12,195 nt of DNA from Anaerolineales bacterium. GTDB taxonomy: Bacteria; Chloroflexota; Anaerolineae; Anaerolineales; UBA4823. A model generated the notes under the pieces. The model was given only the letters and a program-made list of their open reading frames with translations. It had not been told where the DNA came from and ran no database searches. The DNA lies in the NCBI GenBank assembly GCA_026415275.1, contig JAOAHK010000010.1, positions 5,448 through 17,642 on the forward strand, in the 5' to 3' direction. Shown here one piece after another: positions 1 through 8,680 of the stretch (within the stretch, counting starts at the first letter, position 1; every line of letters starts with the position of its first letter). Made by a program: the position numbers and the translations under genes.

Positions 1-297
1 CCGCTCACGTAAGTCTTCCCCCTCAACGTAATCCATTACCAAATATTGTCCTTGTCCTTCGATGACAAAGTGGTCTGTTACACGAGTTAGGTTCGGGTGG
101 CGAAGATTCGCTAAGATCACTGCTTCGCGATGAAATTGTCGGGCATATTCTTCCGTTGTGAATAAATTCTCTTTGAGTGCTACTTCAACCCCTAAATTCT
201 CATCAATGGCGCGATATACCGCACCCATTCCTCCCTGTCCGAGGATTTCAATGATGCGATAACGCTGATTGATTAAAGCACCGCGTTCAAGTACCAT
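1..297 (-). CDS. Ser/Thr protein kinase, N-terminal part (cut by window edge)
   Basis: This is the first 99 codons of a Hanks-type (PknB-like) Ser/Thr kinase on the minus strand, read by translating the reverse complement from the ATG at 297; the frame stays open to the window edge. The glycine-rich loop reads GQGGMGAVY (about residues 20-28), the ATP-anchoring lysine is K42 in VALKE, and the alpha-C glutamate is E58 in FHREA. The hinge reads YLVMDYVEGEDL near residues 85-96. The catalytic loop and everything after it lie outside the window, so activity and any C-terminal sensor domain cannot be judged. The N-terminus is cytoplasmic, with no signal peptide. No good Shine-Dalgarno sequence precedes the ATG. 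The gene lies 257 bases downstream of gyrB on the same strand, so it probably has its own promoter. The family call is certain; the start is likely. Confidence 0.93.
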   Translation of the reverse strand, partial: MVLERGALINQRYRIIEILGQGGMGAVYRAIDENLGVEVALKENLFTTEEYARQFHREAVILANLRHPNLTRVTDHFVIEGQGQYLVMDYVEGEDLRER

Positions 298-356
298 GAT
301 GAGATAAGGATTTTAGAGACTCTATTCTATATTTTATACCTTCTGTCAAATCCTTA

Positions 357-385
357 GATATAAAAATCAGATAAATTATTCACAA
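357..385 (-). promoter_or_regulatory. Candidate promoter for the left-edge kinase
   Basis: On the minus strand a TTGTGA box (385-380) is followed after exactly 17 bases by TATATC (362-357), four of six matches each to the sigma-70 consensus, about 60 bases ahead of the kinase ATG. A perfect TTGACA at 349-344 lies nearby, but its best -10 partner (TAGAAT, 329-324) is only 14 bases away. The region is AT-rich, as expected of a promoter, but AT-rich DNA also yields chance matches, so this is a weak call. Confidence 0.25.
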
Positions 386-454
386 TCCTATTGACAATTT
401 GCTAACCTACCTCAAGTTGTGAAACAGTTCTACATCCAAAACATCTGTTCAGGT

Positions 455-471
455 AAGAAATGCCATTTCTT
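455..471. repeat. Short perfect inverted repeat downstream of gyrB
   Basis: Two perfectly complementary 7-base arms (AAGAAAT and ATTTCTT) flank a 3-base loop, about 85 bases beyond the gyrB stop. The stem is A/T-rich and has no T-tract after it on either strand, so it is a poor intrinsic terminator. It could be an RNA 3'-end hairpin or a protein-binding palindrome. The rest of the spacer at 298-554 shows no open reading frame or RNA gene that I recognise. Confidence 0.3.
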
Positions 472-554
472 TCGGTCTATGCAAAGCTCTAACAGAAGAT
501 TCAACCCAGAAAGCATCAAGGAACAGGTTCGCGTTTTAGCGTCTGATTTTCGTC

Positions 555-2483
<1,929 letters not shown>

Positions 2484-2488
2484 TTACA

Positions 2489-2510
2489 ACTTAGAACATC
2501 TCCTCTAAGT
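2489..2510 (-). promoter_or_regulatory. Hairpin in the gyrB leader, next to its ribosome binding site
   Basis: Two perfect 7-base arms, ACTTAGA and TCTAAGT, flank an 8-base loop just upstream of the gyrB Shine-Dalgarno sequence (2485-2478). On the gyrB transcript the stem ends three bases before that site, and the loop carries a second purine-rich GGAG-like stretch. A structure here could affect ribosome loading, or the palindrome could be an operator. The arms are seen directly; a regulatory role is inference. Confidence 0.35.
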
Positions 2511-2544
2511 CGTTCTACGGGACAGTCCTATGCGTATCCATCCT

Positions 2545-3543
2545 TCACGATACAGACGCCGTTTCAATTCTGCGACTAACTTCATTCACCCATCGCACAG
2601 CGTCACGATAATAGACAAAGGTCGTTGCTAACAGGGCGGTGGTAACAAACCCATGCCCGGCAATACCAACCAGAGTCAGCCAGGAGGTCTCCTTTGGAAA
2701 ACGCCAGATCATATCCATTCCTTCCCCAATGGCAAAGACAACCACAAGAAAGAACAACGTATTTGGAAATGTAAAGCGCGTCAGCTTAATACTCTGTGTA
2801 ATTGCCTGCCACATGTTCTCCTGTCTGACAAAGATACCATGCGGCGTGAAAACCAAAGGGGAAAACATCCAAACCAAAATGCCCAACATGATCAAGATGC
2901 CCATTTGAGCTGCAGCCAAGTTGCCAAAGGTCAAGAAGGAGATTAGGCAACTGCAGGGCAAACCAACCATTGCAACCATCGATAGCGAAAAAATGGTCAA
3001 GAGTGAAATCTGCAGACTGTTCTGCACCCACATTCTCAGGGAGTCCATCCAATTAATCACCCCATTCACTGCAGCCTGCGCCACTAGTGAAAAATAGTAA
3101 CTCCCTGCGAAGATCCCAAGCAGTGAACAAGCTAGCCATGCGAAGAGTACTGTACTCAGAGAACTAGCCTGAAGGATATAGGGTTCTCCCAATGGGGACC
3201 TGATGGGTTGTATCCCAGCCATCAAACTGAAAACACCGACGGGGTAGGAGCGAAGAAAAATAAATAGGTTCAATCGCTCCCCAATTGCAGTCCACACCTG
3301 CTGGCCAACCCTTATTGCCTCTTCGTTGGGAAATGCGCCACTGGAGTAAAACTCGTTCCACGTTGCCAACATTTTTTCAACCAATCGGGTAATTTTCAAA
3401 TGCGGTCCTAGCCACAAAAAAACATCTAAGCCGATTGGAAACAATATCACGAAGGGATGATTTGCAATAGCGTCAAATCCCTTGCGTAAGGAAGCTACCA
3501 AGCTGGGTGGAGTAGGTTGAAGTTGCTCATTTTGGGTTTGCAT
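2545..3543 (-). CDS. Uncharacterised polytopic membrane protein
   Basis: I do not recognise this 332-residue protein as a named family. It has about six hydrophobic segments, near residues 30-48, 126-155, 178-205, 208-235, 258-282 and 288-312. A more polar stretch at about 50-95 follows the first segment and probably forms an extracytoplasmic or cytoplasmic loop. There is no signal peptide and no obvious enzyme motif. The late section, with a short amphipathic stretch (about 243-258) leading into a membrane helix, is loosely reminiscent of YciC-like or GPDPase-membrane-domain proteins; that resemblance is weak. The ATG at 3543 follows a GAGGT that sits almost against it, which is poor spacing. 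It lies 70 bases upstream of gyrB on the same strand, so the two may share a transcript. Confidence is high that it is a real membrane protein; its function is unknown. Confidence 0.85.
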   Translation of the reverse strand: MQTQNEQLQPTPPSLVASLRKGFDAIANHPFVILFPIGLDVFLWLGPHLKITRLVEKMLATWNEFYSSGAFPNEEAIRVGQQVWTAIGERLNLFIFLRSYPVGVFSLMAGIQPIRSPLGEPYILQASSLSTVLFAWLACSLLGIFAGSYYFSLVAQAAVNGVINWMDSLRMWVQNSLQISLLTIFSLSMVAMVGLPCSCLISFLTFGNLAAAQMGILIMLGILVWMFSPLVFTPHGIFVRQENMWQAITQSIKLTRFTFPNTLFFLVVVFAIGEGMDMIWRFPKETSWLTLVGIAGHGFVTTALLATTFVYYRDAVRWVNEVSRRIETASVS

Positions 3544-3585
3544 ACCTCGAAGATTCTACCATATCCGTCTTAAAATACTTTGCAG

Positions 3586-3614
3586 GGTATAGAATTAGTT
3601 ACCAAGTGCTTCAA
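3586..3614 (-). promoter_or_regulatory. Candidate promoter for the membrane-protein gene
   Basis: On the minus strand TTGAAG (3614-3609) and TATACC (3591-3586) are separated by 17 bases, each matching four of six consensus positions, and would give a leader of roughly 35-40 bases before the ATG at 3543. A competing extended -10 (TG-n-TAGAAT, 3561-3553) lies closer to the gene and would give an almost leaderless message. Both are weak matches. Confidence 0.28.
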
Positions 3615-3628
3615 AAGGCTGTTACAAT
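3599..3628 (+). promoter_or_regulatory. Candidate extended -10 promoter of the cinA operon
   Basis: The -10 box TACAAT (3623-3628) matches five of six positions and is preceded by TG one base upstream (3620-3621), making an extended -10. TTACCA (3599-3604) is a plausible -35 with an 18-base spacer. The start point would fall near 3635, giving a leader of about 15 bases that just contains the TGGAG ribosome binding site (3641-3645) before the ATG at 3650. It overlaps the divergent candidate promoter, so the two could compete for polymerase. Confidence 0.45.
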
Positions 3629-3649
3629 CAAAATAATATCTGGAGTAGT

Positions 3650-4792
3650 ATGGCATCCGCAGAAATCCTTACTATTGGAACGGAAATCTTACTGGGAGAA
3701 ATCACCGATACCAATGCATCGTACCTGGCGCAGCAATTGCGCAGCATTGGACTAGATGTTTACCGCAAAACAACTGTGGGGGATAATCCTCAGCGTATTG
3801 CTGCTTTCATTCGGGAAGCTTTCTCCCGTTGTCAAGTGATCCTATCAACCGGTGGTCTAGGTCCAACCGTTGACGATCCAACCCGCGAGGCTGTCGCTTT
3901 GGCTTTCGGTGTTGAACTTGAATATTATCCTTTTCTATGGGAACAGATTCAAGAACGTTTTAGCCGCTATGGCAGAACTCCGACGGAAAACAACCGTCGC
4001 CAAGCATATCTTCCTAAAGGGGCGATTCCCTTGGAAAATCCAGTCGGAACTGCTCCAGCCTTCATTGTCGAAAGAGAGGATAACATCATGATCTGTTTGC
4101 CCGGCGTTCCGCGAGAGATGGAATACTTGGTAGAAAATAGTGTCTTGCCCTATCTGAGAGAACGCCTACAATTAACTTCGATTATCAAAACTCGCATACT
4201 CCACACAATCGGTGTTGGCGAGTCACTCATCGATAGCAAAATAGCCGATTTAGAGACCAGCTCCAACCCAACCGTCGGTTTGGCGGCTCATTCCGGACAA
4301 GTGGATATTCGCATTGCAGTCAAGGCGAATAGCGAAACCGAAGCTGATCAAAAGATCAAGCAAATGGAGCAAGAAATTCGCAATCGCTTGGGAAATTGGA
4401 TCTATGGCGCAGATGATGAGAGCATTGAGAAGATTGCTCTTCAACCCCTTGTAAATAAACAATGGGGCTTAGCGACCTGTGAATGCGGCACCAACGGGAT
4501 GTTGATTCAACGCTTATCTCCTTACGGAGCACCTCTGATCGCCGGCCAATATCTGGTGCAATCCTATTCACCAGAATCATTCATCGCCTTGACCGAATCG
4601 TTTCGACAATCTGCAAATGCACAATGTGGTTTAGGTATTCTCATCCTGCCCGCCTCACAAACGCAGGAAGTTTATATTCATCTAATTACCCCTGAAACTC
4701 GGCAAACCTTTCCCAAACCCTATGGAGGACCGCCCCAAAATGCGCCGCGTTGGGCTGTTCATCATGCTCTAGACATCCTTCGTAACCTTTAG
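3650..4792 (+). CDS. cinA: CinA-family protein with degenerate C-terminal deamidase domain
   Basis: The N-terminal half (about 1-170) is the MoCF-biosynthesis-like COG1058 domain found in CinA, linked in characterised members to ADP-ribose pyrophosphatase activity. It shows TIGTEILLGEITDTN (8-22), STGGLGPTVDDPTRE (66-80), ENPVGTAPAF (129-138) and LPGVPREME (150-158). A linking region (about 170-258) follows. The C-terminal 120 residues sit where the PncC/NMN deamidase domain belongs, but they are short and diverged. The family's AESCTGG reads CECGTNG at 277-283, so the catalytic serine position holds C279, and the later TGxAGP loop is not recognisable. At 380 residues it is shorter than typical two-domain CinA (just over 400). 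The N-terminal activity is probably kept and the deamidase probably lost. The ATG at 3650 has TGGAG five bases before it. It is the first gene of a four-gene plus-strand operon. Confidence 0.92.
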   Translation: MASAEILTIGTEILLGEITDTNASYLAQQLRSIGLDVYRKTTVGDNPQRIAAFIREAFSRCQVILSTGGLGPTVDDPTREAVALAFGVELEYYPFLWEQIQERFSRYGRTPTENNRRQAYLPKGAIPLENPVGTAPAFIVEREDNIMICLPGVPREMEYLVENSVLPYLRERLQLTSIIKTRILHTIGVGESLIDSKIADLETSSNPTVGLAAHSGQVDIRIAVKANSETEADQKIKQMEQEIRNRLGNWIYGADDESIEKIALQPLVNKQWGLATCECGTNGMLIQRLSPYGAPLIAGQYLVQSYSPESFIALTESFRQSANAQCGLGILILPASQTQEVYIHLITPETRQTFPKPYGGPPQNAPRWAVHHALDILRNL

Positions 4793-4804
4793 AAAGGAAG
4801 AACC

Positions 4805-6793
4805 GTGGACAATTCAAAAACAACTGTTGACTTATTGTTGACCAATGCAATCGTTCTCACTATGGATGAAAACATGACTCAGTATGAACCGGGCGCTGTG
4901 GCAATCAAGGGCGATCAAATTCAGGCTGTGGGAGAAGAAACAGAGCTCCTAGCTCGTTATGAATCCCCAAATATCCTCGACTGCGAATCCAAAGTGCTCA
5001 TGCCCGGATTGATCAACGCTCACACCCATGTTCCGATGACATTGTTACGCGGTTTGGCAGATGACCTGCGCCTGGATGTCTGGCTGTTGGGGTATATGAT
5101 GCCAGTGGAGAGAGAGTTTGTCTCGCCGGATTTTGTGGTACTTGGCACAAAGTTAGCCCTTGCCGAGATGATCCGCTGTGGCGTGACTTGTTTTGCCGAT
5201 ATGTACTATTTCGAGGAGCACATCGCCCAGACGACCGCCGAAGTGGGCATGCGAGCTGTATGTTCCCAAACTGTGCTGAAGTTTCCGGCACCTGACGCCC
5301 CCTATTATGAAGAATCTTTGGCAATTGCACGGGATTACATCCGTCGTTGGGTTGGGCATCCACTCATTGTCCCGTCAGTTGCCCCACACGCCCCCTACAC
5401 GTGCACAGCAGAAATCTTACGGGCAACATCTGAATTAGCCCAAGAGTACAACGTTCCTCTTCACACCCACTTGGCAGAGACAGCAAACGAAGTCGAAGAG
5501 TCGCGCGCCCAACATGGGATGCCGGTCATCCCATACGTCAAGAAACAAAACCTATTCGAAGCAAAAGTGCTTGCTGCGCACTGCGTTCATGTAGACGACG
5601 GTGAAATCCATACCCTTCTTCACCACCATGCCGGCGTTGCTCATAACCCATCGTCAAATCTAAAGCTAGCTTCTGGTTTTGCCCCTGTGCAGAAGATGCT
5701 CTCTTTGGGGTTAAGTGTCGGTATTGGCACAGACGGTCCAGCCTCCAACAACGATCTAGATATGTTTGAGGAAATGCGCCTTGCAGCCCTGCTGGCAAAA
5801 GGGGTAAGCAACGATCCAACCGCATTGCCAGCTCATCAGGCTGTTAGTATGGCAACCCGGCTTGGGGCAAAAGCACTTCACATCGATCATCTGACCGGTT
5901 CCCTCGAAGTCGGCAAGCGCGCCGACCTAATCCTCGTGGACATCAACCCCCTACATAACGTACCACATTTCCGTCGCGACGGTCAGAGCATCTACGCTCA
6001 ACTGGTCTATGCCGCTCACAAGAACGACGTAACCGATGTTATGGTCAACGGCAAATGGTTAATGCGCGATCGTCAACTGATTGGCTTAGACGAGGATGAA
6101 TTACGAACTCATGCTCAAGAATATGCTCGAAAAATCGACCTCTTTTTGATCAAGCGGGAACAATCGATTCTCTCAAAGTTAATTGCCATTGGTGGCGCTA
6201 CCGAAGCCGAAAGTTTTGAAGTGCAGGTCAAGGTACAGATTTCCGATCCCCAACCCGTCCTCGATGCAATTTCACAAAACGAGCTAGAGATCCTCTATTT
6301 TCGCCATTACCATGAATACGATACCTATTTCTTTTTCTCCGATCCCCATCAAGGGTATTTGCGGTATCGTGAAGATGAAATGCTAGATGAAAAAGGAAAT
6401 ATAACCAACGTTCGCTATCGTTTAACCCTGTTAGGTCATCCCCGCGAAGCCAGGTTTGAGGGTGATGTGCTGCTCTCACGCAGTCGGTATATAGCCCCGG
6501 CTACTCATAGTCTCCGCTTTTATCGCGAATACTTTAAGCCTATCCAAGAAGTCTCTATCGTGAAAGATCGCTTGCGCTGGCGGGGGCTCTTCCAAGGTAC
6601 TGAAGTTTATATCAATCTTGATCACCTAGAAAATCCCAATTTGGGCTATTTCCTTGAGGTCAAAAGCCGCACTTGGAGCAAACGTGACGCAGAATATAAA
6701 GCCGAAATTGCTGCAAGTTTGATACGCATATTGGGTGGATCGCCAGAAAACAAAGTAACCAAAGATTATATCGAAATGATCTATCCAGGATAA
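4805..6793 (+). CDS. MtaD/SAH-deaminase-like amidohydrolase fused to a C-terminal CYTH domain
   Basis: Residues 1 to about 430 form a metal-dependent amidohydrolase of the 5-methylthioadenosine/S-adenosylhomocysteine deaminase group, which hydrolytically deaminates adenosine derivatives. The site looks complete: H73 and H75 in NAHTH, H195 in APHAPY, H222 and E225 in HTHLAET, H259 in AAHCVH, H280 in HNPSSNLKL, and D310 in GTDG. A charged linker (about 428-468) leads to a CYTH domain (about 470-660), the triphosphate-tunnel fold of class IV adenylate cyclases and thiamine triphosphatases. It shows EVQVKV (472-477), LRYR (519-522), RYRLTL, KDRLRW (587-592) and GYFLEVK (614-620). Standard MtaD proteins end near 430-450 residues. 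The frame is open throughout, so the fusion is not a frameshift. The GTG start follows AAGGA (4794-4798), 12 bases after cinA. Substrate specificity is unproven; other purine or guanine deaminases share these motifs. Confidence 0.9.
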   Translation: MDNSKTTVDLLLTNAIVLTMDENMTQYEPGAVAIKGDQIQAVGEETELLARYESPNILDCESKVLMPGLINAHTHVPMTLLRGLADDLRLDVWLLGYMMPVEREFVSPDFVVLGTKLALAEMIRCGVTCFADMYYFEEHIAQTTAEVGMRAVCSQTVLKFPAPDAPYYEESLAIARDYIRRWVGHPLIVPSVAPHAPYTCTAEILRATSELAQEYNVPLHTHLAETANEVEESRAQHGMPVIPYVKKQNLFEAKVLAAHCVHVDDGEIHTLLHHHAGVAHNPSSNLKLASGFAPVQKMLSLGLSVGIGTDGPASNNDLDMFEEMRLAALLAKGVSNDPTALPAHQAVSMATRLGAKALHIDHLTGSLEVGKRADLILVDINPLHNVPHFRRDGQSIYAQLVYAAHKNDVTDVMVNGKWLMRDRQLIGLDEDELRTHAQEYARKIDLFLIKREQSILSKLIAIGGATEAESFEVQVKVQISDPQPVLDAISQNELEILYFRHYHEYDTYFFFSDPHQGYLRYREDEMLDEKGNITNVRYRLTLLGHPREARFEGDVLLSRSRYIAPATHSLRFYREYFKPIQEVSIVKDRLRWRGLFQGTEVYINLDHLENPNLGYFLEVKSRTWSKRDAEYKAEIAASLIRILGGSPENKVTKDYIEMIYPG

Positions 6794-6809
6794 GAGACAA
6801 TTCTCAGTA

Positions 6810-7616
6810 ATGAAAGTTACAAAAAACCGCACAGAAATCGAATTTGCTACTCACCTAGCGAGAAAGGCTGGGAAACTGCTGATGGATTACTTCCGAGAAC
6901 GGCAGTACTCGATCCAGCGCAAAATCGATCATACTCTAGTAACCCAAGCCGACCTTGCTGCGGATGAGCTGATCCACACCGAAATTTTAAAAAATTTCAG
7001 CCACGATTTTATCTTGAGCGAAGAGGTCTCTCCTTCGCTAGATTCAATGTCATTTCAGGGCTGGATTATTGATCCTTTAGATGGGACAACCAATTTTGCC
7101 CTAGGCCTACACTACTGGGGCGTTCTTATTACCCGAGTTGAGCAGGGCTATCCAACGTTTACAGTACAATACTTTCCACTGGTGGATGAGCTTTATCAAG
7201 CCCAAAACGCTGAATTATCCACACTCAACGGACAGGTGATTCGCGTCGAAGACCCAATGAATAATCAGAGGATTTCTTTCTTCTCTTGTTGTTCCCGTGC
7301 CCATCGCAAGTATGAGATCAATTTGCGCTATAAGACGCGGATCTTAGGCAGCGCTGGCTATTCTATGGCAAGTGTCGCCCGCGGTGCAGCGCGGATCGCC
7401 TTTGATGCTCAGGCAAAAATTTGGGACATTGCTGGCGCATGGTTGCTTGTTCCCCAAGCTGGTGGTGTTATTGCTCCCCTTGACGGCAATTTGCCTTTTC
7501 CATTGAGAAACGATGTCAATTATGCCGTACAGGACTTTGCAATCCTAGCAGCCGCTTCTTATCAATACCTCACAGAAGGGTTTGATAAAATCCGTTTGAA
7601 ATCCATCACAACATAA
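6810..7616 (+). CDS. Inositol monophosphatase family phosphatase
   Basis: This is a Mg-dependent sugar- or nucleotide-phosphate phosphatase of the IMPase/FBPase/CysQ superfamily, cytoplasmic, 268 residues, the usual length for SuhB-like proteins. It shows VTQAD (44-48), the metal-ligand pair in LSEE (E71/E72), the hallmark [10 protein letters not shown] (88-97) and [15 protein letters not shown] (205-219), the C-terminal signature where D206 is a metal ligand. The usual first-motif glycine before the two glutamates is replaced by serine, which some members tolerate. Substrate cannot be read from sequence: inositol phosphate, fructose bisphosphate, histidinol phosphate and 3'-phosphoadenosine phosphates are all handled by close relatives. 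The ATG at 6810 lies 16 bases after the preceding stop with only a weak AGAGA-like ribosome site. It is the third gene of the operon. Confidence 0.92.
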   Translation: MKVTKNRTEIEFATHLARKAGKLLMDYFRERQYSIQRKIDHTLVTQADLAADELIHTEILKNFSHDFILSEEVSPSLDSMSFQGWIIDPLDGTTNFALGLHYWGVLITRVEQGYPTFTVQYFPLVDELYQAQNAELSTLNGQVIRVEDPMNNQRISFFSCCSRAHRKYEINLRYKTRILGSAGYSMASVARGAARIAFDAQAKIWDIAGAWLLVPQAGGVIAPLDGNLPFPLRNDVNYAVQDFAILAAASYQYLTEGFDKIRLKSITT

Positions 7617-7621
7617 GGAGG
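7615..7621 (+). promoter_or_regulatory. Strong ribosome binding site of the aldo/keto reductase
   Basis: A full AAGGAGG lies five bases before the ATG at 7627 and overlaps the TAA stop (7614-7616) of the phosphatase gene. This arrangement favours translational coupling and is the strongest Shine-Dalgarno sequence in the operon, suggesting the reductase may be translated more heavily than its upstream partners. Confidence 0.8.
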
Positions 7622-7626
7622 ATTAC

Positions 7627-8622
7627 ATGGAATTTCGCTTTCTTGGCAAAACAGGTCTTAAGCTTTCAGCGCTTTCCTTCGGTGCTTGGGTTACCTTTGG
7701 CGACCAAGTTGATGAAGACGTTGCCTACGCCTGCATGAAGGAAGCCTATGAAGCGGGGGTAAACTTCTTCGATAATGCCGAAGTGTACTCTAAAGGTAAA
7801 GCCGAAATCATGATGGGAAACATCATAAGAAAAGCTGGCTGGAAACGATCTGATTTGGTCGTTTCAACCAAAATCTTCTGGGGAGGTGAGGGCGTCAATG
7901 ATTGTGGTTTATCTATGAAGCACATCATGGAGGGAATGAACGCCTCACTGAAACGGCTACAGATGGATTATGTGGATTTGGTTTTCTGTCATCGACCGGA
8001 CTTGTACACGCCTATTGAAGAGACGGTCTGGGCAATGAATTTGCTGATTCAGCAAGGGAAAGCCTTTTACTGGGGAACCAGCGAGTGGAGCGCGGCCCAG
8101 ATTATGGAAGCTTACGGTATTGCCCGCCGTGAGCATCTTATTCCTCCCGTCATGGAGCAACCGGAATATAACATGTTCGCTCGTCAACGGGTCGAGGCGG
8201 AATATACCCATCTATACCGTACCATCGGTTTAGGGACGACCACTTGGAGTCCGCTTGCTAGTGGTTTACTGACCGGAAAGTACAATGAAGGCATCCGTGC
8301 GGGGAGTCGTTTGTCATTACCTGGCTATGAATGGCTGCGCCAACGCTTTCAAGGAGAAGTCTTCGAGAAAAAGGTCGCAGCAGTCAAACGTTTGGCTGTG
8401 ATTGCTCAAGAACTTGGCTGCACACTAGCCCAACTTGCTATAGCCTGGTGCCTAAAAAACCCCAATGTCAGCACCGTGATCACTGGTGCCTCAAAGCCAG
8501 AACAGGTGCGTGAGAACATGAAAGCACTGGAAGTCGTCCCAAAGCTGACCGAGGAGGTGATGGCAAAAATCGAAGAAATTCTCGATAACAAGCCTCGCCC
8601 CGAAAAGGACTGGCGAGAGTGA
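7627..8622 (+). CDS. Aldo/keto reductase, AKR6 / Kv-beta-like
   Basis: This is an NADPH-dependent oxidoreductase of the aldo/keto reductase superfamily, cytoplasmic, 331 residues. The catalytic tetrad is present: D49 and Y54 in [12 protein letters not shown]82 in STKIFWGG, and H122 in FCHRPD. The cofactor-binding C-terminus reads [19 protein letters not shown] (282-300). The N-terminal [17 protein letters not shown] and [12 protein letters not shown] are characteristic of the group that includes the voltage-gated potassium channel beta subunit and bacterial YghZ-like enzymes. No potassium channel gene is nearby, so a stand-alone carbonyl or aldehyde reductase is more likely than a channel subunit. 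It is the last gene of the four-gene operon, 10 bases after the phosphatase, and is followed within 20 bases by a terminator hairpin. The physiological substrate is unknown. Confidence 0.95.
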   Translation: MEFRFLGKTGLKLSALSFGAWVTFGDQVDEDVAYACMKEAYEAGVNFFDNAEVYSKGKAEIMMGNIIRKAGWKRSDLVVSTKIFWGGEGVNDCGLSMKHIMEGMNASLKRLQMDYVDLVFCHRPDLYTPIEETVWAMNLLIQQGKAFYWGTSEWSAAQIMEAYGIARREHLIPPVMEQPEYNMFARQRVEAEYTHLYRTIGLGTTTWSPLASGLLTGKYNEGIRAGSRLSLPGYEWLRQRFQGEVFEKKVAAVKRLAVIAQELGCTLAQLAIAWCLKNPNVSTVITGASKPEQVRENMKALEVVPKLTEEVMAKIEEILDNKPRPEKDWRE

Positions 8623-8629
8623 TTTTCAG

Positions 8630-8680
8630 CAGGTGGGCATCAGAGATGGATTTTTACGCAGATGTCCACCTGAGCTTTTT
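8630..8680 (+). terminator. Rho-independent terminator of the cinA operon, inside the purB 3' end
   Basis: CAGGTGGGCATC (8630-8641) pairs with GATGTCCACCTG (8661-8672) over 12 positions with a single G-U pair, around a 19-base loop. AGCTTTTTC follows on the plus strand. Stem plus T-tract fits intrinsic termination of the plus-strand operon. The right arm and loop lie in the last codons of the convergent purB. The minus strand lacks a T-tract after the stem, so the hairpin would be at best a weak terminator for purB. Confidence 0.75.

Noticed and set aside
391..419. Perfect TTGACA on the plus strand at 391-396 as a promoter
   Set aside because: No -10-like sequence lies 15-19 bases downstream and no plus-strand gene follows; it faces into the gyrB 3' end.
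2493..2516. GAAC/GTTC-type elements in the gyrB leader as an SOS (LexA) box
   Set aside because: The half-sites are 14 bases apart, not the 4-base spacing of the Gram-positive box, so the match is accidental.
2639..3052. Several open frames of 88-97 codons over the membrane-protein gene
   Set aside because: They lack motifs and good ribosome sites, and the hydrophobic-segment pattern of the 332-residue minus-strand frame is the coherent one.
5013..5363. 116-codon minus-strand open frame opposite the amidohydrolase
   Set aside because: Its sequence mirrors conserved amidohydrolase codons and shows no family motif; it is a shadow of the real gene.
7627..8622. Aldo/keto reductase as a potassium-channel beta subunit
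   Set aside because: No channel gene is in the neighbourhood and many bacterial enzymes of this subgroup are simple reductases.
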